A stretch of 6,954 bases of DNA from Planctomycetota bacterium (GTDB taxonomy: Bacteria; Planctomycetota; UBA1135; GCA-002686595). Where the stretch lies: NCBI GenBank assembly GCA_029212955.1, contig JARGOW010000205.1:1-6954 (forward strand). Direction: 5' to 3'. Made by a program: the position numbers and the translations under genes. The notes under the pieces are model-generated. The model saw nothing but the letters and a program-made list of their open reading frames with translations, did no database searches and had not been told where the DNA came from. Numbering within the stretch: position 1 is the stretch's first letter; every line of letters starts with the position of its first letter. This document shows, in pieces, positions 1 through 5,893 of the stretch.

Positions 1-465
1 GCGCATTCCGAACAATCTGGCCAGGGCATCTTGAACCTCGCTGGTCATCCGAAACAGGATCCCAAACGGGTACATGAGGATTGAGAGGGTGGGCAAAAAG
101 GCGGAGGTGATGCCGTCGGCCCGAGCCCGCGCGATGGCCCTTGGGATCATGACCCAGAGCACCATGCAAGCAAAGGTGGTGCCCAGAACCCAAGGGACGA
201 GGTTTTCCCCAGACCCATTCTCCCGTGCCAGTGCTGTGAATAGCAGGCCAAGTGCGGCCACTTGGATGGCCCCTTCGATCCAGCGCGCGCCCGATGCGAG
301 CGCTTCCGCTCGCTCCATCGCCACGATCAAGCGTTCTCGACGCTGGAGGGAAGGGTTGGCATCTAGCACGCCATTGGGCGTGAAGTTTTCCAAGGATCGG
401 CGGAGCACGCCGACGGCTAGGGCGCCCAGGGCAACCGCTAGGGGCCAGGACAGGAGGCTCCACAT
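1..465 (-). CDS. CNNM/CorC-like (DUF21) membrane protein, N-terminal part, cut by the window edge
   Basis: The minus strand is open from position 1 back through 465 and encodes 155 residues starting with MWSLLSWPLAVALGALAVGV. Hydrophobic segments lie at about residues 1-21, 61-80, 89-111 and 121-140. The stretch WVMIPRAIARARADGI, followed by a hydrophobic helix and an ending DALARLFGMR, resembles the 'GE-hPK/R-hA' region and exit helix of the DUF21 transmembrane domain found in CNNM/CorC proteins, also called CBS-domain hemolysin-like proteins. Family members usually continue into a pair of CBS domains and a CorC/HlyC domain; those would lie beyond the left edge. Known family members are linked to magnesium or other cation export, but nothing here shows the substrate. 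The start is uncertain: ATG 465 has no clear Shine-Dalgarno, GTG 519 and ATG 705 are in frame, and the added part would be Pro-rich and unlike a membrane segment. The membrane nature is well supported; the family is inferred. Confidence 0.6.
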   Translation of the reverse strand, partial: MWSLLSWPLAVALGALAVGVLRRSLENFTPNGVLDANPSLQRRERLIVAMERAEALASGARWIEGAIQVAALGLLFTALARENGSGENLVPWVLGTTFACMVLWVMIPRAIARARADGITSAFLPTLSILMYPFGILFRMTSEVQDALARLFGMR

Positions 466-769
466 TTCTGGAGCGGTGGAACCTGGCAATTGGGCCAGGG
501 TCGGGTGTATTGGAGGCACGGTAGCTGCGTGGAATCGGTGGATGGGCTCGGTTGGAGTCGCCGGGGGAATTCTATAGACGCCGGGGCCCCTTTGCCCATA
601 GGGCAGTCCAATGTAGACAGAAAAGGGGCCCAGGAGGACGGATTCTTGGGAGGGGCAAGGATAGGCCTGGTTGTTACGTTTTCGGAACGTTTCAGGGGGG
701 CGCATGGGGGAGGAGCCCGCGTGCAGGGCCCCCCAGGCCATTTGGCATGGTTTGTGCAATAGGGCGATC
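466..769. other. Divergent intergenic region between the membrane-protein gene and the sigma-factor gene
   Basis: These roughly 300 bases separate two divergent starts. The minus frame stays open across it, and translation there is rich in Pro and lacks recognisable domain features, so I treat it as non-coding unless the membrane gene starts further upstream. It holds several GGGGCCC-type palindromes (583-590, 625-631), a small TGCCC-ATA-GGGCA hairpin at 593-605, an ACGTT-TTCGG-AACGT inverted repeat at 676-690 and, near the right end, a sigma-54-like element listed separately. I see no convincing sigma-70 -35/-10 pair for either gene. TATAGA at 573-578 lacks a good -35 partner. Confidence 0.5.
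742..759 (+). promoter_or_regulatory. Possible sigma-54 (RpoN) -24/-12 promoter element
   Basis: TTGGCATGGTTTGTGCAA fits the RpoN consensus YTGGCACGRNNNTTGCW well. The invariant GG (744-745) and GC (756-757) are 12 bases apart as required, with TGGCA before and TGCA after. The mismatches are T for C in the -24 half and G for the first T in the -12 half. Transcription would begin near 769, almost on the proposed GTG start at 770, implying a leaderless message, a start at the next in-frame GTG (803), or a chance match. No enhancer-binding-protein site was recognised upstream. Confidence 0.35.
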
Positions 770-1483
770 GTGAAAGTAGCCACATACCCCCAAAACTCCC
801 TCGTGAGGGAGGCCCAAGCCTTTATCGACCGTGTTGGAGCCCAGTCCCCGGCCCATCCGGATCCCGCCGTGGACCCTGGAGATGCGGGAGGACTGGACAC
901 AGCTCTCATGCAAATCTTCACGGCCACCGGCGATGTCCGAGCCTACGAGTACCTGTATCAGCTCACCTCGGAGCCCCTGCTCGGATGGATTCGGGGCCGC
1001 GCCAGACAAATCGCCCGAAGGTTGGATGTGCGCGAAATTCTGCAGGACACGTTCATCAACATCTATCGCTACGCCAAAAGCTTCAAGGGCGAGGGCATCC
1101 ACGGGTTCCGGCGTTGGGCACGGACCATTGCGGCCAATGCCATGCACCGGGCCAGTCGCAAGCGTACTCTGGTATTTTCCGAGTGGAGTGAGGGCGTCAT
1201 GCAGGTTTCTGCAGGCGTTGGTACCCCCCAAAATCTGGCCGAAGCCCAGGAATTCGCGCTCGAATTGGAGTCTGCCTATCAACTGCTCCTGCGCGTAACG
1301 CCCCTGGCCTTCGCCAAGCTCTCCGCCCGCGACCGATTCGTTCTCAATGCGGTGGACGTGCATGGGTCACTCTATCGTGAAGTGGAGAAGGAATTGGGAC
1401 TGCGCTCTGGGGCCTTAAAGATGATCGTGCACAGGGCGCGCATCCGATTCCGGAGCCACTTGAAAACGGCTCTGGCCTGCTAG
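770..1483 (+). CDS. ECF-like sigma-70 family RNA polymerase sigma factor
   Basis: The 237-residue product would bind core RNA polymerase and direct it to a dedicated promoter set. Region 2 covers about residues 55-133. DVREILQDTFINIYRY (86-101) is the D-x-x-E/D-x-L-Q-x-T-F core-binding helix, and GFRRWARTIAANAMHRASRK (112-131) is the usual W-x-x-x-I-x-x-N-x-x-x-D/H-x-x-R segment. Region 4 covers about 175-235, with LSARDRFVLNAVDVHG then the helix-turn-helix SLYREVEKELGLRSGALKMI (200-219) and RARIRFRSHL. A linker of about 40 residues and an N-terminal extension of about 40 residues make it longer than many ECF factors. GTG 770 was chosen because AGGG at 761-764 sits 5 nt before it; GTG 803 is the alternative, while TTG 671 would add an atypical tail. 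No anti-sigma gene is adjacent, and a terminator separates it from hutI. The family is certain; the regulon and signal are unknown. Confidence 0.85.
   Translation: MKVATYPQNSLVREAQAFIDRVGAQSPAHPDPAVDPGDAGGLDTALMQIFTATGDVRAYEYLYQLTSEPLLGWIRGRARQIARRLDVREILQDTFINIYRYAKSFKGEGIHGFRRWARTIAANAMHRASRKRTLVFSEWSEGVMQVSAGVGTPQNLAEAQEFALELESAYQLLLRVTPLAFAKLSARDRFVLNAVDVHGSLYREVEKELGLRSGALKMIVHRARIRFRSHLKTALAC
796..811. repeat. Perfect 7-bp inverted repeat, possible operator or mRNA hairpin
   Basis: CTCCCTCGTGAGGGAG is a perfect 7-bp inverted repeat with a 2-nt centre. It lies within the first codons of the sigma-factor gene, about 40 nt downstream of the sigma-54-like element, and its centre overlaps the alternative GTG start at 803. 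It could be a protein-binding site. If the start is at 803, a hairpin there could instead affect translation. It may also be chance; no second copy was noticed in the window. Confidence 0.3.
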
Positions 1484-1521
1484 GCGAGGAGCCCCCCGCT
1501 GATCCGGTACTCCAAATCAAT

Positions 1522-1551
1522 CGGCCCCTGGCGTTCCATCGCCAGGGGCCG
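1522..1551 (+). terminator. Hairpin terminator after the sigma-factor gene
   Basis: Arms 1522-1533 (CGGCCCCTGGCG) and 1540-1551 (CGCCAGGGGCCG) form a perfect 12-bp GC-rich stem with the 6-nt loop TTCCAT, starting 39 nt after the sigma stop codon. The downstream tract GCGTTGCTTGT is T-containing but not a clean poly-T run, so termination strength is uncertain. Its placement between the sigma gene and hutI supports separate transcription of the two. Confidence 0.65.
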
Positions 1552-1609
1552 CGTTGCTTGTACAGCCCTGGGCGGGCAGGCCCTTGCGGTCTAGGGGCGA
1601 GCCCGGACA

Positions 1610-2908
1610 ATGGTCCGCATGCAACAAAGTCCGATCGAGATCGATTGCCTGATCCACAACGTGGGCGAATTGGCCACATCCCAGGGGTCCGAGATTCGCG
1701 GCGGGAAAGCCCTTGGATCCCTCCGAATTGAAAACGGCGTAGCCCTGGCGATTCATCAGGGAAAAATCGAGGAGGTCGGACCCGATGCGGACCTGACTGG
1801 TCGGTACCAAGCTCGCCAGAAAATCGACGCCCAGGGCCAATTGGTGGTGCCGGGCTTGGTCGATGCTCACACCCATCCGGTGTTTCTCGGAACCCGGGAG
1901 GGCGAGTTCGAAGATCGCTTGCGTGGCAAAAGCTACTTGGAGATCGCCGAGGGTGGAGGGGGCATACTCTCCAGCATGCTGGGCGTTCGCAACAGCACGA
2001 AAGAGCAGCTGGTACAGGCATTGCTTCCGCGCATGGACCGATTCTTGAGCTTGGGTACCACTACAGTGGAAGCCAAGAGTGGATACGGTTTGTCCTTGGC
2101 CGATGAAATGAAGTCCCTGGAAGCCATCGCTGAAGCCAATCGATTGCATCCCGTCGATTTGGTTCCCACCTTTCTAGGCGCCCACGACTTTCCCCCGGAG
2201 TATCGCGATCGAAGGGGTGAGTACCTGGCGCTCTTACGCAACGAAATGTTGCCCGCTGTGGCCGAGAGCGGGTTGGCGGAATACTGCGACGTGTTCACCG
2301 AAAGCCATGTCTTTGGATTGGACGAGTCCCGGGACCTTTTGAACCATGCCAAGGAGTTGGGCTTCAAGGTGCGCTTGCATGTGGACCAATTGACGGCGCT
2401 GGGTGGGGCGCAGTTGGCAGCGGAACTCGGGGCGGCCAGTGCCGACCATCTGGAACATGTGAGCGATGCAGGAATCGATGCCCTGGGCCAAGCCGGCGTG
2501 GTCCCGGTGCTTTGTCCGTTGGTGCCCCTGTTCCTGCGAGAATCCCAGGAGGCCCCCGGTCGACGCATGGCGGATGCGGGCCTGTCCGTGGCCCTAGCCA
2601 CGGACTTCAATCCGGGTTCCTGCTACGCCATGAGCCTGTTTGAGGTGCTTTCCTATGGGGCGTTGCGCTACGGTCTATTGGCCGGGGAGGCCTTGACCGC
2701 GGCGACCTTGAACGCGGCTTGCTCCCTGGGTCGCGGCGATCGAATCGGAACCCTAGAGGTGGGCAAGCAAGCGGATGTTGTCATCACGGACTTGCCAGGT
2801 CACAGGCATTTGACCTACGAAATGGCGCGCAGCCCCGTACGTCATGTGATCAAGTCCGGCAAGTTGGTTTACACCGCAGCCCAAGTGGATCGAAGTACAT
2901 GCGAGTAA
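1610..2908 (+). CDS. hutI: Imidazolonepropionase (histidine degradation)
   Basis: This cytoplasmic metal-dependent amidohydrolase opens the ring of 4-imidazolone-5-propanoate to give N-formimino-L-glutamate, the third step of histidine degradation. The 432 residues include the full set of family signatures. DAHTHPVFLGTREGEFEDRL (85-104) carries the first two metal-ligand histidines (87, 89), and YLEIAEGGGGILSSM follows. Further on are VEAKSGYGL (153-161), FLGAHDFPPEYR with His192, and LHVDQLTALGG with metal ligand His257. SADHLEHV contains His280, and LATDFNPGS carries the metal-ligand Asp332. The length is slightly above the usual 400-420 because of a short N-terminal insertion (about residues 18-40). 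ATG 1610 has only a distant G-rich stretch (about 1594-1598) before it; ATG 1619 is a possible alternative. The gene opens a likely operon, and its last codons overlap the start of the next gene. No hutH, hutU or hutG is visible nearby. Identification is secure. Confidence 0.95.
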   Translation: MVRMQQSPIEIDCLIHNVGELATSQGSEIRGGKALGSLRIENGVALAIHQGKIEEVGPDADLTGRYQARQKIDAQGQLVVPGLVDAHTHPVFLGTREGEFEDRLRGKSYLEIAEGGGGILSSMLGVRNSTKEQLVQALLPRMDRFLSLGTTTVEAKSGYGLSLADEMKSLEAIAEANRLHPVDLVPTFLGAHDFPPEYRDRRGEYLALLRNEMLPAVAESGLAEYCDVFTESHVFGLDESRDLLNHAKELGFKVRLHVDQLTALGGAQLAAELGAASADHLEHVSDAGIDALGQAGVVPVLCPLVPLFLRESQEAPGRRMADAGLSVALATDFNPGSCYAMSLFEVLSYGALRYGLLAGEALTAATLNAACSLGRGDRIGTLEVGKQADVVITDLPGHRHLTYEMARSPVRHVIKSGKLVYTAAQVDRSTCE

Positions 2909-4335
2909 AGTCCCTAGGAAATGGCGGGGAGGTTTGTTCCCCGTGGAGGTTCACATACAAGCTCCTGGCGGGTGCCGTGCTCTTGGGCTCGTCCATGGCC
3001 TTGCCACAGGTTGGACCAAAGGTGGATCCGGAGGTCCACGCCCTCGCGGAACGCCGATTCCGATTTGAAAGCACCTGGTCCAAGGCGAGCCCAGCACACA
3101 AGGACCGCCTGAGGGCGGAGGTGCGACGCTATCGCAACGTGGGTCTGCCCGCCCTTCGGCATGTGGATTCCCCGCGGCTTGTGCGTTGGACTCGCATTTT
3201 GAACGGGCACTCGGTGAGCGAACTACCCACCGATTTGGAGCAATGGATCGCGCGGCTGGAGTTGCGCTTGATACCGGGTTGGGGTTCCACATCCACATTG
3301 GATGGAGACCCGCAGCTGGTGGTTCACGTGCTAGCCCCATCTCAGCCGCCCGCATTCCCCAAGTCCGAAGCTGGGTCGAAGCTGACACTCACATGGTTGG
3401 GTCCGGCCGGGGAGCGGGTTCTGGCCCGGTCGGTGTCGGTGCAAGCCAAGGACTTTTCCAGAAATGGCTTTGAGCTGTTCCTTCAAGCACCCGGAGACCA
3501 CTTGGGAACTTGGATGTTGGAACCCGCGCTTGTACTTCCGAATCAAACCTGGACGGGTCATCCGATCGAATTCGTCATGCGGCGCCAGTGGCCGGGGTTC
3601 CCCGATGGTGCGCCCGACGGCTCCCCGTGGGAAGCCGCCATATCCCAGTGGGGCAAAACTGGCTTTCGCAACATGCGTTGGGGCGGCTGCTCCGGCCTGT
3701 TGGACGGCGAGCTCTCCAATCTGCGGGACCTGGTCATGGAGCGGTCCGCCGACGGCCAGTGCCTGACTTTGAGATCCAAGTCCGCCGAGGGCCCCGAACT
3801 TTGCAAGGCGCTTGTTTGGGTCGCTTTACCCGGCGGGCATCTCTTGGAATCTGAACTTCTCGGCGAACGGGCCGCGGCTTGGAAAGCGCTGGTGGACCAG
3901 GGTGTCACCGTCATGGTGAGCCATGCACCCCTGGTTTTACCCGGTCAAACCAAGGGGAGTGCGAGCCAACGGATGGCCCAGGAAACCGTGGAATTGGGCG
4001 ATGTACCGCGAATTCTAGTGGTCCGGGGCAATCAAGCCCGGGGGCTGGGTCTAGGCTCGAAAGAGGTGTTTCAAGGCTTCAATGCCCTGGTTCTGCAGGG
4101 GCCGAGGCGTACAGAAACGGTCCCGACGGCTCCCTTCGAAGGGGCTCCGACCCTCTTTCTATTCCCTTCGGACCCCTGGGAATCCCCCCAAGTCCCCGCC
4201 GGGCAGAAAGCCGTGGCCAGCATGGACCCGCCCGCTGTGATGGCCATGGACCTGCCCCGCTATCTGGCCGAAAACCTGGAGCTGTTGACCTCCAAGGTGG
4301 GCGACGGCAAACCTTCTGCCGGAGAGCCCCGCTAA
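2899..4335 (+). CDS. Unrecognised exported or membrane-anchored protein, possible inactive alpha/beta-hydrolase-like domain
   Basis: I do not recognise this 478-residue protein. The N-terminus has a basic stretch followed by the hydrophobic run KLLAGAVLLGSSMALP (21-36), which reads as a signal peptide or anchor. Residues 43-125 are charged and mostly helical in character. Residues 138-228 look beta-rich (LTLTWLGPAGERVL, FELFLQAPGDHLGTWMLEP). Residues 303-425 show alternating short strands and helices: KALVWVALPGGHLLES, VTVMVSHAPL, RILVVRGNQARGLGLG, NALVLQGP and TLFLFPSDPW. That order recalls an alpha/beta hydrolase core (oxyanion GG, nucleophile elbow, acid strand). At the elbow position the sequence is GNQARG, with no serine nucleophile in a G-x-S-x-G. 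The C-terminus is Pro/Gly-rich. The start at ATG 2899 overlaps the hutI end by 10 nt in another frame, suggesting translational coupling, and hisS follows after 33 nt. Reality as a gene is supported by its long uninterrupted frame and operon fit; the fold is only a suggestion. Confidence 0.75.
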   Translation: MRVKSLGNGGEVCSPWRFTYKLLAGAVLLGSSMALPQVGPKVDPEVHALAERRFRFESTWSKASPAHKDRLRAEVRRYRNVGLPALRHVDSPRLVRWTRILNGHSVSELPTDLEQWIARLELRLIPGWGSTSTLDGDPQLVVHVLAPSQPPAFPKSEAGSKLTLTWLGPAGERVLARSVSVQAKDFSRNGFELFLQAPGDHLGTWMLEPALVLPNQTWTGHPIEFVMRRQWPGFPDGAPDGSPWEAAISQWGKTGFRNMRWGGCSGLLDGELSNLRDLVMERSADGQCLTLRSKSAEGPELCKALVWVALPGGHLLESELLGERAAAWKALVDQGVTVMVSHAPLVLPGQTKGSASQRMAQETVELGDVPRILVVRGNQARGLGLGSKEVFQGFNALVLQGPRRTETVPTAPFEGAPTLFLFPSDPWESPQVPAGQKAVASMDPPAVMAMDLPRYLAENLELLTSKVGDGKPSAGEPR

Positions 4336-4368
4336 AAACGGGCCCGGACTCGTTACCCTCTGGGGGCT

Positions 4369-5703
4369 ATGAGCAAAGCCAAGATCATTCAGCCCCGGAC
4401 CCTAAAGGGCTTCCGGGACTATCTGCCCGCACAGGCCGGGCCCCGGGAGCGAGTTCTCGAGATCGCCCGGGATGTGTACCGGTCCTTCGGTTTCAATCCC
4501 ATCGACACCCCGGCCCTCGAATACACCGAGATCCTCAAGGGCAAGGGTGGGGAAGAGTCGGACAAGCAGATGTACCAATTCACGGACCCGGGAGGGCGTG
4601 ATGTGGGAATGCGGTTCGACTTGACCGTGCCCCTGGCCCGGTTTGTGGCCCAATACGCGGGCCAAATTGGGATGCCGTTCAAGCGCTATCACATGGGGCC
4701 CGTTTGGAGGGGTGAAAACACCCAGCGGGGTCGCTACCGGGAGTTCATCCAGTGCGACTTCGATACGATCGGTACCCAAAGCACCATTTCCGACGTGGAG
4801 ACGATCCTGGTGGTTTACACGCTGTTCAAGCGCTTGGGCTTTGAGCGGTTTACGCTCAGGGTCAATCACCGTGGAATCCTGGCAGGAGTCCTGGAGAAAG
4901 CTGGAATCGAGGGGCAGGTGGGGGACGTGCTGCGTGCCCTGGACAAACTGGCGAAGATCGGTCCCGAAAAGGTTGCAGAGGAAATGAAGGCGACCGCCGG
5001 GGTTTCCGATGCCCAAGCGGCTGAAATTCTCGCCCTGCCCCAGATCCAAGGATCCCGGGCGGAAGTACTGGCCAGTATTGGACAGCTCGTGGCCGGGAAC
5101 GAAGCGGGCGAGAAGGGGCTCGAAGTGCTGAAGGCAGTGGACGAGGGATTGCGCCTGGCAGGGGTTCCCGAGGACGCCATGGCGTTCGACCTGTCAATCG
5201 CACGGGGCCTCGACTACTACACGGGGATCGTGGTTGAGACCTTCTTGGACGATCTGCCCGGTATCGGTAGCTGCTGCTCAGGCGGCCGCTACGACGATCT
5301 GGCCAGCGTTTACACGAAGCAGCTCCTTCCCGGGGTGGGCGCGTCCTTGGGCGTGGATCGACTCCTGGCGGCCATGGAGGAACTCGGCCTGATCGAGGAG
5401 AGCTTCTCCGGAGCTCCCGTGCTGCTCGCCTACTTTGAAAAGACCCGGGGTCAAGATTACCTGGCTTTGGCCCAGGAGCTGCGCGAGCAGGGCCTTGGCG
5501 TGGAACTCTACCCCGACGCCAAGAAACTGGGCGCACAACTCAAGTATGCGGATCGCCGTGGACACAGGGTGGCGGTGATTGTCGGGGGCGATGAGTGGGA
5601 CAAGGGGACCGCACAGGTGAAGGACCTGCGGGACGGCACCAGCCAAGAAGTGGCTCGCGCCGATATTCCTTCGGCCTGCAAGGCCTTGCTAGCACAGCAA
5701 TAG
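4369..5703 (+). CDS. hisS: Histidyl-tRNA synthetase, eukaryote-like clade
   Basis: This class II aminoacyl-tRNA synthetase charges tRNA-His with histidine in the cytoplasm. The 444 residues start with IQPRTLKGFRDYLP, followed by motif 1 (about 28-50). FDLTVPLARFVAQ (83-95) takes the place where E. coli-type enzymes have LRPEGTA. Motif 2 is the stretch from GPVWRGENTQRGRYREF through IQCDFDTIG (110-135). The histidine-binding signatures are SIARGLDYYTGIVVE (276-290) and CSGGRYDDL (303-311). Motif 3 is PGVGASLGVDRLL (321-333). An insertion of about 90 residues (roughly 175-265) sits between motif 2 and the histidine loops, and the C-terminal anticodon-binding domain starts near 348 (APVLLAYFE). 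The DLTVP, QCDFD and GLDYYTG forms match the eukaryote/archaea-like group of HisRS. ATG 4369 is preceded by GGGGG only 2 nt away, too close for a standard Shine-Dalgarno. It is the last gene of the likely operon and is closed by a strong terminator. Identification is secure. Confidence 0.97.
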   Translation: MSKAKIIQPRTLKGFRDYLPAQAGPRERVLEIARDVYRSFGFNPIDTPALEYTEILKGKGGEESDKQMYQFTDPGGRDVGMRFDLTVPLARFVAQYAGQIGMPFKRYHMGPVWRGENTQRGRYREFIQCDFDTIGTQSTISDVETILVVYTLFKRLGFERFTLRVNHRGILAGVLEKAGIEGQVGDVLRALDKLAKIGPEKVAEEMKATAGVSDAQAAEILALPQIQGSRAEVLASIGQLVAGNEAGEKGLEVLKAVDEGLRLAGVPEDAMAFDLSIARGLDYYTGIVVETFLDDLPGIGSCCSGGRYDDLASVYTKQLLPGVGASLGVDRLLAAMEELGLIEESFSGAPVLLAYFEKTRGQDYLALAQELREQGLGVELYPDAKKLGAQLKYADRRGHRVAVIVGGDEWDKGTAQVKDLRDGTSQEVARADIPSACKALLAQQ

Positions 5704-5728
5704 GGCATTCATTGGCGCATCCTCCCGC

Positions 5729-5770
5729 TGAAAACGGGGCACCCGGATTCTTCCTGGTGCCCCGTTTTCA
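5729..5770. terminator. Bidirectional intrinsic terminator between hisS and the minus-strand gene
   Basis: Arms 5729-5743 (TGAAAACGGGGCACC) and 5756-5770 (GGTGCCCCGTTTTCA) form a perfect 15-bp stem with a 12-nt loop, 25 nt after the hisS stop. The GC core is flanked by AAAA on the left and TTTT on the right, so either strand yields a GC stem ending in a U-run. It therefore suits both of the convergent genes. Confidence 0.85.
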
Positions 5771-5814
5771 TGGACCTTTGCATCTGCGCGTTGTCGCACT
5801 TTCCCTAAAAGCGA

Positions 5815-5848
5815 GCCGCGCGGAGAACTCGAAAGTTCCCCGCGCGGC
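5815..5848 (-). terminator. Intrinsic terminator for the minus-strand secreted-protein gene
   Basis: GCCGCGCGG (5815-5823) pairs with CCGCGCGGC (5840-5848). After one A-C mismatch, GAACT pairs with AGTTC, closing on a CGAA tetraloop (5830-5833). Read on the minus strand, the stem is followed by CTCGCTTTTAGGG, a short T-run. It lies 45 nt downstream of the minus-strand stop at 5894-5896, before transcription would reach the bidirectional hairpin. Confidence 0.7.
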
Positions 5849-5893
5849 ATAGCGGCTTCAGGCCAGAGCCTGGAGCCTATTCACCGTATCCAG

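Noticed and set aside
74..577. Plus-strand frame of 167 residues at the left edge
   Set aside because: Its translation is Ser/Arg/Ala-rich with no domain pattern, and it lies opposite the minus-strand membrane-protein frame, which shows proper hydrophobic segments.
684..706. GGAAC as an ECF-type -35 box, hinting at autoregulation of the sigma gene
   Set aside because: No credible -10 element follows at the usual 16-17 base spacing; the downstream sequence is a G-rich run.
671..769. Earlier TTG (671) or ATG (704) start for the sigma-factor gene
   Set aside because: The added residues have odd composition for this family, would be read through the sigma-54-like element, and lack a suitable ribosome binding site; GTG 770 or 803 fits better.
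1344..2149. Long minus-strand frames over the sigma/hutI junction (1344-2021 and 1517-2149)
   Set aside because: They lie opposite hutI, run through the hairpin terminator, and show no recognisable protein features; typical shadows in GC-rich coding DNA.
2719..2898. Upstream extension of the exported-protein gene within hutI
   Set aside because: The frame is open but would overlap conserved hutI coding by nearly 200 bases and would place the hydrophobic export segment internally; ATG 2899 puts it at the N-terminus.
4328..4342. Small CCCG...CGGG hairpin spanning the stop codon of the exported-protein gene
   Set aside because: Only four base pairs, no T-run after it, and it lies within a likely operon; too weak to call a terminator or attenuator.
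4402..5536. Large minus-strand frames opposite hisS
   Set aside because: hisS is unambiguous on the plus strand; the opposing frames are Pro/Arg-rich and featureless.
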